A stretch of DNA of 64,000 nt from Massilia sp. erpn. GTDB taxonomy: Bacteria; Pseudomonadota; Gammaproteobacteria; Burkholderiales; Burkholderiaceae_D. A program made the translations under genes and the position numbers. A model generated the notes under the pieces. The model saw nothing but the letters and a program-made list of their open reading frames with translations, was not told where the DNA came from and made no database searches. Below, piece by piece: positions 53,639 through 64,000 of the stretch; position 1 is the first letter of the stretch, and every line of letters begins with the position of its first letter. The DNA lies in NCBI RefSeq assembly GCF_024400215.1, contig NZ_CP053748.1, positions 1,488,001 through 1,552,000 of the forward strand, given 5' to 3'.

Positions 53639-56082
53639 TCCGCGCCGGGCTGCATAGGGCCAGCGCGCTGCTGATGTTCGCAGCGTTGCTGGCCGCAGCC
53701 TGGATCTACCCGGCCAGCAAGCCTGTCCTGGGCTTGGCGCTGGCCCTCTATCTGGCGCTGCTGTGGCGCTATCCCGCCGCCTGGCTGCTGCTGGTGCCGG
53801 CCCTGCTGCCGGTCTTCGACCTCGCGCCATGGACCGGCTGGTTCTTTTTGGAAGAGCTGGACCTGCTGTTGCTGGCCACCTGCGCCGCCGGTTATTGGCG
53901 CTACGCGGCTACGCCGCCTGGCGCGCGCCTGCCGGCCGGCCTGAAAATCTGTCTTGCCCTATTGGCCCTGAGCTTCGCCGTCGCGGCCTGGCGCGGCATG
54001 CAGCCGCTGGCGCCGCTGGATGCGAATGCCTTCAGCAATTACGTCAGTCCCTACAACAGCCTGCGCGTGCTGAAAGGCTTTGCCTGGGGCTTGCTGCTGC
54101 TGCCACTGCTGCGCCATAGCGCCGGTCCGCAGCTGGAAAACCTCACACGCTTGTTCGTGCCCGGCATGCTGCTGGGGCTTGCGGGCGCCTGCCTGGCGGT
54201 GGGCTGGGAGCGCGCCGTGTTTCCCGGCCTGTTCAATTTCGCCAGCGACTACCGGCCGACCGCGCCCTTCTCCGCCATGCATACGGGCGGCGCGGCGCTG
54301 GATGCCTACCTGGCCATGGCCTTCCCCTTTGTCGCTCTGTGGCTGATCGGCGTGCACGATGCGCGCCGCCTGGTTCCCGGCCTGCTATTGCTGCTGCTGG
54401 GCTGCTATGCGGGGCTGACGACTTTTTCACGCGATATCTATCTGGCTTATGCCTGTTCCGGCGCGGTGATCGCACTGCTGGCGGGCGCGCGCCATGTGCG
54501 CGACGGCAGCCTGACGCTGGCGCGCCTGCTGGGCGGCCTGCTGCTGCTTGCCTTGCTGGTCTGGATGCTGGCCCAGGTCTTCGACAGCGGCGGCTATCGC
54601 GGCCTGGCCGCGGCGCTGGGCTTGCTGGGCGTGGCGTTTGCATTGGGCGGTGCCGCACCACGCCTGCAGCGGCGCGGCTTGGCCGTGGCGCTGGCCGCCG
54701 CCCTGCTGCTGGCTTGCATCAGCCTGTATCTGCTGCTGCAAGGCGGCGATGCCGCCACCGGCAAGGGCGCGTATGCCGCTTACCTGCTGGCGGGTGGCGT
54801 CGCTGGCGCGGGCATCCTGCTCCTGCTATTCGGACCGCAGCAAAAGCAGGCGCTCGGCCTTTGCCTGGCCGTTGCCGGCTTTCCCGCGCTGGCACTGAGC
54901 GCGGCGCTGGTGTCGGTGCATTGGGGCGGCGACAAGGCCTGGCAGGACGCGGCGCTGCTGGCCCTGATTGCCGGCGCGCTGGCGGCGGCGCGCCTGCTGC
55001 CGCCTGAGCGGCGGCCCTGGCATCTGGAACGGTCGACGCTGATACTGGGCTTCTTCGGCGCGATTGTCTGCGCCACGCTGATTCCTGTGGCGGGCAGCTA
55101 TTACGCGGGCAGCCGCTTCGCCACCGTGGGCGGCGACCTGGATGTGCGCCTGCGCCACTGGGGCGAGGCGCTGGAGATGATGGACAGCGACAGCGGCACG
55201 CAGCTGCTGGGCATGGGGCTGGGCCGCTATCCCGAGGTGTATTTGTGGAAGAACCTGCACGGCGAGATGCCCGGTACCTTCCGCTACGAGGAGGAGAACG
55301 GCAATAACCGCTTCCTGCGCCTGGGCACGCCGCAGTATTCGATCGGCTATGGCGAAGTGCTGCGCATGCTGCAGAGGGTGGACGTGGAGAACGGCCGCGA
55401 TTACCGGCTGTCCTTCGACGTGCGGCGCAAGGACGGCAAGGTAGGCATCGCCATCGGCATCTGCGAGCGCTGGCTGCTGTACCGCCAGAATTGCAGCTAT
55501 GTCCAGTCGCGCCTGAAGCCGCAGGAACGCGAATGGCAGCATGTGGATGCCACGCTGCGCCCCCAGCTCGGCCACGGCGGCCTGCTGGCCGCGCCGACCC
55601 AATTGGAAATCTTCAGCGATGGCGGCAGCGCGTGGCTGGACGTGGACAATATCAGCCTGCGCGACACCGCCGACGGACGTGAACTGATCCGGAACGGCAG
55701 CTTCTCCGCTGCCAACGATTACTGGTTTTTCAGCAGCGACCGCAATCACTTCCCCTGGCATGTGAAGAATTTCGCGGTCAACACGGTGTTCGAGATGGGC
55801 TGGCTGGGCGCGCTGGCGACAGCGGCCTTGTTGCTGGTGGCTGGCGGCCAGATGGCGGCGCGCGGCCTGATGGGCGAGCTGCTCGCCACCATCTGTCTGG
55901 CCGCGCTGGCGGGCTGCATGATGGTCGGCCTGTTCGACAGCATCTTCGATGTGCCGCGCCTGACCACCCTGTTCTTCCTGCTGCTGGGCGCCGGCAGCCT
56001 GCGTCCGGCGGCCGCGCCGCATAAGGGCAAACGGCGACGCCGCCATTCGGCATCTCAGGAGGAGGAACCCTTGATGGCGTGA
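53635..56082 (+). CDS. Large O-antigen ligase-like membrane protein
   Basis: 815 residues. About 14 transmembrane segments in residues 10-490, with a Wzy/WaaL-type region. Then comes a long non-membrane stretch (about 495-708) rich in beta strands (NGNNRFLRLG, GRDYRLSFDVRRKDGK, DVDNISLRDTADGREL) that resembles a carbohydrate-binding jelly roll; after this come two or three more membrane segments and a basic, Arg-rich tail. It may ligate or polymerise the glycan, with the inserted domain binding it. Its end overlaps the PrsR gene on the other strand by 28 bases. Confidence 0.78.
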   Translation: MIRAGLHRASALLMFAALLAAAWIYPASKPVLGLALALYLALLWRYPAAWLLLVPALLPVFDLAPWTGWFFLEELDLLLLATCAAGYWRYAATPPGARLPAGLKICLALLALSFAVAAWRGMQPLAPLDANAFSNYVSPYNSLRVLKGFAWGLLLLPLLRHSAGPQLENLTRLFVPGMLLGLAGACLAVGWERAVFPGLFNFASDYRPTAPFSAMHTGGAALDAYLAMAFPFVALWLIGVHDARRLVPGLLLLLLGCYAGLTTFSRDIYLAYACSGAVIALLAGARHVRDGSLTLARLLGGLLLLALLVWMLAQVFDSGGYRGLAAALGLLGVAFALGGAAPRLQRRGLAVALAAALLLACISLYLLLQGGDAATGKGAYAAYLLAGGVAGAGILLLLFGPQQKQALGLCLAVAGFPALALSAALVSVHWGGDKAWQDAALLALIAGALAAARLLPPERRPWHLERSTLILGFFGAIVCATLIPVAGSYYAGSRFATVGGDLDVRLRHWGEALEMMDSDSGTQLLGMGLGRYPEVYLWKNLHGEMPGTFRYEEENGNNRFLRLGTPQYSIGYGEVLRMLQRVDVENGRDYRLSFDVRRKDGKVGIAIGICERWLLYRQNCSYVQSRLKPQEREWQHVDATLRPQLGHGGLLAAPTQLEIFSDGGSAWLDVDNISLRDTADGRELIRNGSFSAANDYWFFSSDRNHFPWHVKNFAVNTVFEMGWLGALATAALLLVAGGQMAARGLMGELLATICLAALAGCMMVGLFDSIFDVPRLTTLFFLLLGAGSLRPAAAPHKGKRRRRHSASQEEEPLMA

Positions 56083-57419
56083 CGCTCCATCAGATCGTAT
56101 AAGGTGGGGCGGCTGATGCCGAGCAGTTCGGAAGCCTTGACGATATTGCCCTCGACCCGCGCCAGCGCCTTGACAATGGCCTTGTATTCGGCCTCTTCGC
56201 GCACCTGGCGCAGATTCAGCGGCTCCTCTTCCAGCGGCGTGCCGGACAGACCCAGGTCTTCGGCCAGGATCTGCGAACCGTCGGCCATGATGACGGCGCG
56301 CTTGATGCAGTTTTCCATCTCGCGCACATTGCCCGGCCACGGGTGGGTTTCAATCTGCACCAGCGCCTCCTGGCTGAAATGCAGATTGCCGCGTCCCTCC
56401 TGGGTGGCGAACTTGTTCTTGAAGTGCTGGGCCAGCAGCACGGCGTCGCCCAGGCGCTCGCGCAGCGGCGGAATGGTGACGACAATCTCGGACAGGCGGT
56501 AATACAAGTCTTCGCGGAAGCGGCCGGTGGTGGCCAGCTGCTTCAGATTCTGGTGGGTTGCGCAGACGATGCGCACATCGACCGGAATCTCCTCATGCCC
56601 GCCCACGCGCTCGATCACGCGCTCCTGCAGGAAGCGCAGCAGCTTGGCCTGCAGCGGCATGGGCAGGTCGCCCACCTCGTCGAGGAAGAAGGTGCCGCCA
56701 TGGGCCAGCTCCACCTTGCCCTTGGTCTGCTTGACCGCGCCGGTGAAGGCGCCCTTCTCGTAGCCGAACAATTCGCTTTCCAGCAGGTTCTCGGGAATCG
56801 CCGCGCAGTTGATCGCCATGAAGCGCTGGCTGGCGCGGGGGCTGAGCTGGTGCAGGGAGCGCGCCAGTACTTCCTTGCCGGTGCCGCTTTCGCCCAGCAC
56901 CATCACGGAGGCCGAAGTGGGCGCCACCTTTTCGATATTGCGGCACACCTTCTGCATGCCGGCGTCGCGGCTGATGATGCCGGCCAGCGGCGATTCGGCC
57001 TGCGATTGCAGCATGCGCCGGTTTTCCTGCTGCAGCGCATGCAGGAAGAAGGCGCGCTGGATCACCAGCGACAGGATCTCCGGTTCGCTGGGCTTTTGAT
57101 GGAAGTCGTAAGCGCCCAGCGCGATGGCTTTTACCGCATGGCTGCGGTCCTGGTTGCCGGTCAGGACGATCACCTTCGTGTCCGGTGCCAGCGCCAGGAT
57201 CTGCTGCAAGGTGGCCAGGCCTTCGGTGGCGCCGTCCGGGTCGGGCGGCAGACCCAGGTCCATGGTCACCACCGCCGGTTCATGGCGGCGCAACTGGGCC
57301 AGGGCCGCCTCGCGGTCGCCCGCCACCACCACCTCGTAAGCATCGAAGCTCCAGCGCAGCTGCTTTTGCAAGCCAGGATCGTCTTCGATGATCAACAACT
57401 TCGGTTTGTTCTGAGTCAC
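56055..57419 (-). CDS. prsR: PEP-CTERM-box response regulator PrsR
   Basis: 454 residues (TIGR02915 type). A receiver domain with Asp54 (TMDLGLPPD) is followed by a sigma-54 AAA+ domain with Walker A GESGTGKE and the GAFTGA loop ([10 protein letters not shown]), then a C-terminal Fis-type helix-turn-helix ([20 protein letters not shown]). It is phosphorylated by PrsK and activates sigma-54 RNA polymerase at PEP-CTERM genes. The dyads at 26549, 32477 and 32624 and the two sigma-54 promoters next to them fit this role. Coupled to prsK by a 15-base gap. Confidence 0.95.
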   Translation of the reverse strand: MTQNKPKLLIIEDDPGLQKQLRWSFDAYEVVVAGDREAALAQLRRHEPAVVTMDLGLPPDPDGATEGLATLQQILALAPDTKVIVLTGNQDRSHAVKAIALGAYDFHQKPSEPEILSLVIQRAFFLHALQQENRRMLQSQAESPLAGIISRDAGMQKVCRNIEKVAPTSASVMVLGESGTGKEVLARSLHQLSPRASQRFMAINCAAIPENLLESELFGYEKGAFTGAVKQTKGKVELAHGGTFFLDEVGDLPMPLQAKLLRFLQERVIERVGGHEEIPVDVRIVCATHQNLKQLATTGRFREDLYYRLSEIVVTIPPLRERLGDAVLLAQHFKNKFATQEGRGNLHFSQEALVQIETHPWPGNVREMENCIKRAVIMADGSQILAEDLGLSGTPLEEEPLNLRQVREEAEYKAIVKALARVEGNIVKASELLGISRPTLYDLMERHAIKGSSS

Positions 57420-57434
57420 AGCTTTCCTTCTGCC

Positions 57435-59510
57435 TTATGCGGCTTGCTCGACGGTCTGCGCGCTCTGGCGGTACACGGGCAGGCGGACCTTGAATGTGGT
57501 TCCGTGCAGCGGCAGGCTGCTCACTTCCAGCCTGCCGCCCAGTTCATAGATGTATTCGCGGCTTTCGAATGCGCCGATGCCCATGCCGGCCGACTTGGTC
57601 GAATCGAAGGGCTTGAACAGGCGCTCGCGGATGAATTCCTCGCTCATGCCCTGTCCGGTGTCGCTGATTTCGATCAGCACCTCGTCGCCATCGCTGGCGG
57701 CACGCACCACCACCTTGCCATCCTTGGGCGTGGCTTCGATGGCGTTCTGGATCAGATGGCCCACCACCCGTTCCAGGCGTTCGCCATCGGCCAGCACGCG
57801 CAGGCCGGACTGGCCGATTTCCAGCTGCGGCTTGGGTTCGAACGCCGCCTTCAGCGCGACGGCCTGGGTCAATACCTGTTCCACCGAGAGCGGCGCGGGA
57901 CGCTGGGGCGAGGCGCTGCGGCTCAGCTTTTGCAGCAGCAGCTTCATCTTCTGCACCGAGTAGGCGACGGTATCCTGCATATCGCGCTGGAACTCCGGGT
58001 TGTTGCGGTGCTTTTCCGCGTTCGCCATCATCAGCGAAAGCTGGGCCACCAGGTTTTTCAGGTCGTGCACCACGAAGGTGGACATGCGGTTGAAGGAATC
58101 GAACTGGCGCGCCAGCATCAGGGCGCCCGCCGCTTCCTGCTGCGCCAGATAACTGGCGGCCTGGCTGCCGGCGATTTTCAGCAGGTCGATCACTTCCCAG
58201 TTCAGGCGGATGGCGCCGCGCGGCTGCAGCAGCAGCACGAAGCCGAACAGACGGCCATGCAGCATCAGCGGCAGTATCAGGCGCGCGCGCGGATAGGCAT
58301 CCAGCCAGACGGGCAGCGGCACGCTGCCGAACAGCTCGGGGTGCTGGCGGTGCTCTTCCAGGTCGACCAGCCACTGCTTCTGCTCCATGAACTGGATGAA
58401 GGCACTGTCGGCCGCTTCGGCCTTGTCCGGCAAGGGCATATGCCAATGGGCAGCCGGTTCGAACTGGCCGGAATCGCGCCGTATCCACAGCGCGCCGGCG
58501 GGGCTGTCGACCAGCGAGGCCATGGCGCCGATACTGCGCGCGCCCACGTCCTGGCCCTGCTCCGACAAGGTACGCGTGAACTGCATCCACTCTTCGCGGT
58601 AATCGTAGTTGTAGCGGTAGAAGTGTTTGGCGAGGAAAACCTTGAGCGAGGCGCGGAAGCTGCCGGAGAACAGGATGCCCACCAGCAGGATGCTGGCGCC
58701 GAACAGGAAGGCCAGCTGCATCAGCGAACCCCACATGCCGCCGACAAAACGCAGGTAGTAGCCGGCAAAGCTCATCGCCAGCAGATAGATGGCGGCGCCG
58801 ATCAAGGTGGCCGAATGGAACAGCATGCGGCGCGACACGGCGATCGGCGAAGCCCAGGAAGCGCTGCGCGACACCGAGATGGCGATCAGCGGCACCGTCA
58901 GCGCGTTGACCAGGCCGCGCGCCGACCACAGTTCCACATTCAGTTCACGGAACAGCAGGGTATCGCTGTACATGTAAAAGTCATAAACGAAGATGCCGCC
59001 GATGCCCAGGCAGGCAAACTTGATGGCCCAGCGCTCGGTGGGCGGGCGGTTGCGGTACAGCTGCTCCACCAGCAGCATACCCAGCACGGCCAGGCCGACG
59101 CGGCCCACCACGGTGAGGTAGAACATCAGCGGTGCGCTCAGCCAGGGCAACAACAGCGCACATCCAACCAGCAGCGCATAGCCGGCGCCGACGGCGCGCA
59201 CGAAGCGGCGGCGCCGTGCGCTGCCCTCGCCTTGCGGCGCCAGATGGCCGAGCAGGGACAGCAGGGCAATCGTCCACGCGCCATTGCGCGCCAGCTCCAC
59301 CAGGTCGATGGCGAAGCTGGCCATGGTGGGCGGGATCAACTGGGCGGTGTAGAGGGCGATGACGCCGCCCCAGATCACGCTGAGCAGGCTGGCCAGCGCC
59401 AGCACGCGCACATGCTGGCGGCTGCGCCAACTGGTCAGCAGGAACAGGCACAGAAGTAGAAACGCCAGCGCGGCGCTGGCGTAGCTGAAGGCGGCGGTCG
59501 TGTTGAGCAT
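57435..59510 (-). CDS. prsK: XrtA/PEP-CTERM system histidine kinase PrsK
   Basis: 691 residues (TIGR02916 type). The N-terminal half has about 8-9 transmembrane segments; a GAF-like domain lies in the middle. The H-box is FVVHDLKNLVAQLSLMMANAEKH; the ATP-binding domain shows NAIEATPKDG (N box), DTGQGMS and GMGIGAF. It senses an unknown envelope signal and phosphorylates PrsR. Same operon as prsR and the priming transferase. Confidence 0.95.
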   Translation of the reverse strand: MLNTTAAFSYASAALAFLLLCLFLLTSWRSRQHVRVLALASLLSVIWGGVIALYTAQLIPPTMASFAIDLVELARNGAWTIALLSLLGHLAPQGEGSARRRRFVRAVGAGYALLVGCALLLPWLSAPLMFYLTVVGRVGLAVLGMLLVEQLYRNRPPTERWAIKFACLGIGGIFVYDFYMYSDTLLFRELNVELWSARGLVNALTVPLIAISVSRSASWASPIAVSRRMLFHSATLIGAAIYLLAMSFAGYYLRFVGGMWGSLMQLAFLFGASILLVGILFSGSFRASLKVFLAKHFYRYNYDYREEWMQFTRTLSEQGQDVGARSIGAMASLVDSPAGALWIRRDSGQFEPAAHWHMPLPDKAEAADSAFIQFMEQKQWLVDLEEHRQHPELFGSVPLPVWLDAYPRARLILPLMLHGRLFGFVLLLQPRGAIRLNWEVIDLLKIAGSQAASYLAQQEAAGALMLARQFDSFNRMSTFVVHDLKNLVAQLSLMMANAEKHRNNPEFQRDMQDTVAYSVQKMKLLLQKLSRSASPQRPAPLSVEQVLTQAVALKAAFEPKPQLEIGQSGLRVLADGERLERVVGHLIQNAIEATPKDGKVVVRAASDGDEVLIEISDTGQGMSEEFIRERLFKPFDSTKSAGMGIGAFESREYIYELGGRLEVSSLPLHGTTFKVRLPVYRQSAQTVEQAA

Positions 59511-59528
59511 CCGGACCCGCCCCTCCGC

Positions 59529-60932
59529 TTACCGGCCGCCCCGGAACACCACGACTTTGAAGGTGTCGATCAGGATCAGAACGTCCAGCAGCAGACTATT
59601 GTTTTTCACGTAATACAGGTCGTACTGCAGCTTTTGCAGTGCATCCTCGACCGAGTCGCCATAGCCGTAACGCACCTGGGCCCAGCCGGTGATGCCGGGT
59701 TTGATGCTGTGGCGGACATTATAGTAAGGCACGCGCTCGGTCAGCTGCTCGACGAAATAAGGCCGTTCCGGACGCGGGCCGACGAAGCTCATCTCGCCTT
59801 TCAGCACGTTCAGGATCTGCGGCAGCTCGTCGATGCGCAGCTTGCGGATGATATTGCCGACGCGCGTGACGCGCGGATCGTTGCGCGCCGCCCACTGCGG
59901 CTTGCCGCCTTTTTCAGCGTCATTGAACATGCTGCGGAATTTCAGCACCTTGAACACATGGCCATCCTTGCCCACGCGTTCCTGCTGGTAGAAGATCGGC
60001 GCGCGGTCCTCGATGAAGATGCACAAGGCGGTAAACAGCATGACCGGCAGCGACACCGCCAGCAGCAAGAGGCTGACCAGCACATCGAAGGTCCGCTTCA
60101 TGAAGGTACGCATGAAGCTCTGGTCAAAGCCGCCACCGAACACCAGCCAGCTCGGTTGCAGGGAGTCGACGCGGATCTGGCAGGTTTCGCGCTCGAAGAA
60201 GGTGGCCGCATCCGTCACCTGGATGCCGTACAGTTTGCACTCCAGCAGTTCCTTGATGGGGAAGGCGCCGCCGCGGCGGTTGCTCACCGAGACCACGATC
60301 TCGCTGACACGCTGCTTGTTCGCCAGCGCCACCAGCGACTGGCCCTCTTCCAGCGGCAGCAGGCTGGCCTGCGGCACGCAGACATCCTCGGATGGCACGG
60401 GAATATAGCCGGCGATATCGTATTTGCGGTAAGAGCTTTTGCGCAGGGCCAGGTCGCCGCATTCCTTGGCCAGCGCGCCGCCGCCAAGGAAGATGATGCG
60501 CGATTCGAGGAAGTGGAATTCCGAGGTCTTCAGGAACATCACCCGCGCCAGCAAAATACCGCTGCCGGAGAAGAAGAACACCATGACCAGGATGCCGCGG
60601 CCGAAATACAGCTCGGGCGCCAGATAGAACACCAGCGTCAGGATGCAGAAGCCCATGGCGAACGACGGCATGAGCTGGAAGAAGAAGGAATTGCGCAAGC
60701 CTTCATTGAAATTGATCTGGTACATGCCCAGCGCGCTCATGCTGAACACAATGGCGGCCGCGAAGACACAGGCGGACATGAAGAAATGGTCGAGTTTCGG
60801 CAGCATGAATTCTTCGCCGTCGAAAAAGCGCAGGCCGGCCCCGGCATAGAAGGAGCCGATCAGGATCAGCACTTCCAAAAACAGCAGGCTGAATACGACC
60901 TTAGAGACGTAGTGGTTTGAGATTCTTAGCAT
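59529..60932 (-). CDS. Priming sugar transferase, XrtA-type (EpsB family)
   Basis: 467 residues from the ATG at 60932 with GGGAGG four to five bases upstream. Four to five N-terminal membrane helices and a nucleotide-binding-like region precede the bacterial sugar transferase domain from about 270: KRTFDVLVSLLLLAVSLP, FYQQERVGKDGHVFKVLKFRSM, LRIDELPQILNVLKGEMSFVGP. It matches the TIGR03013 family. It places the first sugar-phosphate on undecaprenyl phosphate. Confidence 0.93.
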   Translation of the reverse strand: MLRISNHYVSKVVFSLLFLEVLILIGSFYAGAGLRFFDGEEFMLPKLDHFFMSACVFAAAIVFSMSALGMYQINFNEGLRNSFFFQLMPSFAMGFCILTLVFYLAPELYFGRGILVMVFFFSGSGILLARVMFLKTSEFHFLESRIIFLGGGALAKECGDLALRKSSYRKYDIAGYIPVPSEDVCVPQASLLPLEEGQSLVALANKQRVSEIVVSVSNRRGGAFPIKELLECKLYGIQVTDAATFFERETCQIRVDSLQPSWLVFGGGFDQSFMRTFMKRTFDVLVSLLLLAVSLPVMLFTALCIFIEDRAPIFYQQERVGKDGHVFKVLKFRSMFNDAEKGGKPQWAARNDPRVTRVGNIIRKLRIDELPQILNVLKGEMSFVGPRPERPYFVEQLTERVPYYNVRHSIKPGITGWAQVRYGYGDSVEDALQKLQYDLYYVKNNSLLLDVLILIDTFKVVVFRGGR

Positions 60933-61005
60933 TTTTCCCTCCCGCACAACCCTATTCTTCTGGATGAGAGCCGCGTCCCCACGCCGCCTCTCCAGGATTC
61001 GTTTT

Positions 61006-62052
61006 TTAATTGGAACGAACCAGATTGCGGACGTACCAATCCATGGCCTCTTTCAGTCCCTCTCCGATGCGGTGAGTAGGGTTAAAGCCAAGCAGTTGCC
61101 GTGCCTTGCCGATATCCGCCTGAGAATGGCGCACATCGCCGGCGCGGAAATCCTTGTACTGCGCCTGGTGCTCCTGCAGATGCGGGAAGCGGTCCAGCAG
61201 CAGCTGACGCATCTCGCGGTACAGCTGGTTAAGGCTGGTGCGCTCGTTGAGCGCCACGTTGTAAACCTGATTCACCGCTTCCGGCACGTTGGCCAGGGCC
61301 GCCAGCAGATTGGCCTGGACCACATTGTCGATAAAGCAGAAATCACGGCTCGTCTCGCCATCGCCATTGATGAACAAGGGCTGGTTCTTGATCAGCGCTG
61401 CCACCCACTGCGGAATCACCGCCGCATAGGCGCCGTTCGGATCCTGGCGCGGACCAAACACATTGAAATAACGCAGGCCGATCGATTCCGTGCCGTAGCA
61501 GCGCGCGAACACGTCCGCATACAGCTCGTCGGCATACTTCGTCACCGCATAGGGCGACAGAGGATTGCCGATCTGGTCTTCCACTTTCGGCAGGCCGGGA
61601 TGGTCGCCGTAGGTCGAGCTGGAAGCGGCGTACACGAAGCGTTTGACTTTCGCGTCGCGCGCGGCCACCAGCATGTTCAGGAATCCGGTGACATTGGTTT
61701 CATGCGTAGCCAGCGGATCTTCGATCGAGCGCGTGACGGAACCGAGGGCCGCTTCATGCAGCACGAAATCCACGCCGGCGCAGGCGCGCTCGCAGTCGGC
61801 GCGCTGGCGGATATCGCCTTCGATGAAGTCGAAATTCGCCCAGGCCTGCCCATCCACCAGTGCCTGCACCTGCTCCAGGTTGTGGCGGTGGCCGGTGGCG
61901 AAATTATCCAAGCCCGTTACGCGCTGGTTCAGCTTCAGCAGGGCTTCCAGCAGATTGGAGCCGATGAAACCGGCCACCCCGGTAATCAGCCAGTGGTAGC
62001 GCTGTCCACGCAGGTGTTCCTGAATTTCCTCAAACTTGCCCACGGCTTTCAT
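61006..62052 (-). CDS. UDP-N-acetylhexosamine 4-epimerase (WbpP/TviC-like SDR)
   Basis: 348 residues; extended SDR fold. The NAD site TGVAGFIGS at 24-32 and the YxxxK catalytic pair in [12 protein letters not shown] are present; [14 protein letters not shown] is typical of WbpP/TviC. It interconverts UDP-GlcNAc/GlcNAcA and UDP-GalNAc/GalNAcA. The ATG at 62052 has GGAGG almost touching it, so the GTG three codons later could be the real start. Lies 41 bases after the dehydrogenase gene. Confidence 0.9.
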   Translation of the reverse strand: MKAVGKFEEIQEHLRGQRYHWLITGVAGFIGSNLLEALLKLNQRVTGLDNFATGHRHNLEQVQALVDGQAWANFDFIEGDIRQRADCERACAGVDFVLHEAALGSVTRSIEDPLATHETNVTGFLNMLVAARDAKVKRFVYAASSSTYGDHPGLPKVEDQIGNPLSPYAVTKYADELYADVFARCYGTESIGLRYFNVFGPRQDPNGAYAAVIPQWVAALIKNQPLFINGDGETSRDFCFIDNVVQANLLAALANVPEAVNQVYNVALNERTSLNQLYREMRQLLLDRFPHLQEHQAQYKDFRAGDVRHSQADIGKARQLLGFNPTHRIGEGLKEAMDWYVRNLVRSN

Positions 62053-62093
62053 GCCTCCACTGTTCTTGTCGTTTGCGGCGCGCGCCGCCGCGC

Positions 62094-63383
<1,290 letters not shown>

Positions 63384-63423
63384 AACGAATTCCATAAAAG
63401 AATTACATTTTGTAATTATGCTA

Positions 63424-63452
63424 ACTATATATCATTCCCTGAAACTATTCAA
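63424..63452 (-). promoter_or_regulatory. Candidate sigma-70 promoter of the dehydrogenase/prsR operon
   Basis: Minus strand TTGAAT (63452-63447), a 17-base spacer and TATAGT (63429-63424). The predicted start is about 63417, 34 bases before the ATG. Good spacing; one mismatch in the -10. Confidence 0.5.
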
Positions 63453-63636
63453 TGTGCAATTTGTCGCAAATTAGTCTGCCTTTTGTGCATGACAGCAGCG
63501 TGACGCCAGGCCCGCTGCCATGGGCTTTTTTGCCATAGTTTTGCGGGTGAAAGATTGATTCAAGACAAGCCAGATTATTGCTTTATTTACATGGAATAAC
63601 GATTCTACACTGCTTGCTGAGCTTGATCCACAGAAG

Positions 63637-63667
63637 AACTGTGGCTAGCTGCAAGCTAGCCACAGTT
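63637..63667. terminator. Perfect 14-bp stem-loop after the chemoreceptor gene
   Basis: AACTGTGGCTAGCT-GCA-AGCTAGCCACAGTT: a perfect 14-bp inverted repeat with a 3-base loop, about 26 bases after the chemoreceptor stop. There is no T run on either side, so it is an atypical terminator, an RNA 3'-end stabiliser or a protein site. Confidence 0.5.
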
Positions 63668-63693
63668 GAGCAGGAAGGCGGGGATGGGAGGAG

Positions 63694-64000
63694 TCAGGCC
63701 AGTTGCTTGAACTTGTTTTTTTCCAACCGGGGCGTGGCCGGCGGCGTAGCGCGCGGGTGGGCTGGGGGCAAGCCACGGCGCGCGGCAATTTCCTGGAGCT
63801 TGAACACCGCCATGGCCTGGGCCACCCATTCAGCCTGCTGCGCCAGGCTGCGTGCCGCCGCGGCCGCCTGCTCCACCAGGGCGGCATTTTGCTGGGTAAT
63901 GTCGTCGATCTGGTTGACCGCCTGGTTGACCTGTACGATGCCGTGGCTTTGCTGCTGGGTGGCCGAGGAAATCTCGTCCATCACATGGGTAACCCGCTCC
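63694..64000 (-). CDS. Methyl-accepting chemotaxis protein, C-terminal fragment
   Basis: The last 102 codons of a chemoreceptor that runs off the right edge. VMDEISSATQQQSHGIVQVN, QIDDITQQNAALVEQAAAAA and SLAQQAEWVAQAMAVFKL are the C-terminal end of the signalling coiled coil, followed by a Pro/Arg-rich tail. It relays ligand signals to CheA/CheW. Not part of the polysaccharide locus. Confidence 0.92.
   Translation of the reverse strand, partial: ERVTHVMDEISSATQQQSHGIVQVNQAVNQIDDITQQNAALVEQAAAAARSLAQQAEWVAQAMAVFKLQEIAARRGLPPAHPRATPPATPRLEKNKFKQLA

Larger units (their letters stand above)
63384..63693. other. 310-base intergenic region
   Basis: AT-rich gap between the dehydrogenase gene and the chemoreceptor 3' end. 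It holds a candidate sigma-70 promoter (63424-63452) and a perfect 31-base hairpin (63637-63667). A sigma-54-like string at about 63466-63480 has wrong spacing. No coding frame with a ribosome site was seen. Confidence 0.6.

Noticed and set aside
56343..59459. A 1038-codon open frame on the plus strand
   Set aside because: Antisense to prsR and prsK, both of which have complete domain motifs; no recognisable protein features.
63465..63480. Sigma-54-like string GGCAGACTAATTTGC upstream of the dehydrogenase gene
   Set aside because: The distance between GG and GC is one base too long, which is not tolerated by sigma-54.

Overview
The window is a high-GC (roughly 60-65%) chromosomal stretch. 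Gene content and protein style suggest a betaproteobacterium of the Oxalobacteraceae (Massilia, Duganella or Janthinobacterium type); this is inferred from recognisable families, not from a database search. Almost all of it is an exosortase A (XrtA/EpsH1) exopolysaccharide and PEP-CTERM locus, with about 55 tightly packed genes, many joined by ATGA-type stop/start overlaps. No tRNA, rRNA, IS element, phage gene or CRISPR array was seen.

Layout. (1) 1-726: end of an unrelated region (BNR-repeat protein start, MoaD/ThiS-like protein, small conserved protein). (2) 728-24670, minus strand: one near-continuous operon-like run for export, assembly and decoration of the polysaccharide, in transcription order: chain-length protein, tyrosine autokinase, outer-membrane TIGR03016 protein, ATPase, WecB, deacetylase, FemAB-like protein, sugar transferase 1, exosortase A fused to EpsI, sugar transferase 2, amidotransferase 1, two more glycosyltransferases, CapK-like enzyme, O-ligase, second deacetylase, Wzx flippase, an AsnB-like protein without the glutaminase cysteine, and a 2Fe-2S ferredoxin. 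(3) 24927-26524, plus strand: a periplasmic trypsin-like protease and the Wza-like export lipoprotein, divergent from the main run. (4) 26732-29591, plus: a compact four-gene HprK-related kinase A system (Cys-containing secreted protein, PqqD-like protein, HprK-like kinase, nucleotidyltransferase), followed by a GAF protein and a lytic transglycosylase. (5) 31442-39392: a PEP-CTERM substrate protein, a ThiF-like protein, two tandem exosortase-associated acyltransferases, the TPR lipoprotein PrsT and an acyltransferase-3 protein. (6) 39593-53638 and on to 56082: methyltransferase, two GT2 enzymes and a third AsnB-like protein; the exosortase-A acyl-CoA ligase and PLP decarboxylase; and, divergently, aminotransferase, GNAT, acyl carrier protein, two alpha/beta hydrolases, GT4, TPR protein and a large O-ligase-like membrane protein. 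(7) 56055-63383, minus: PrsR, PrsK, the priming sugar transferase, a UDP-HexNAc 4-epimerase and a UDP-HexNAc 6-dehydrogenase. (8) the 3' end of a chemoreceptor gene at the right edge.

How it works together (inference from families): the priming transferase and glycosyltransferases build a lipid-linked repeat unit containing HexNAc and probably HexNAc-uronic acids (WecB, 4-epimerase, 6-dehydrogenase). Wzx flips it, the O-ligase-like proteins polymerise or transfer it, and the chain-length, kinase and export proteins move it out. XrtA cleaves PEP-CTERM proteins, while PrsK/PrsR with sigma-54 control their transcription. The most notable new signal is a 17-bp dyad (TGTCG-N7-TTACA type) present three times, about 100 bp upstream of two good sigma-54 promoters: one before the PEP-CTERM gene and one before the HprK-related kinase operon. 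This ties that uncharacterised modification system to the PrsR regulon.
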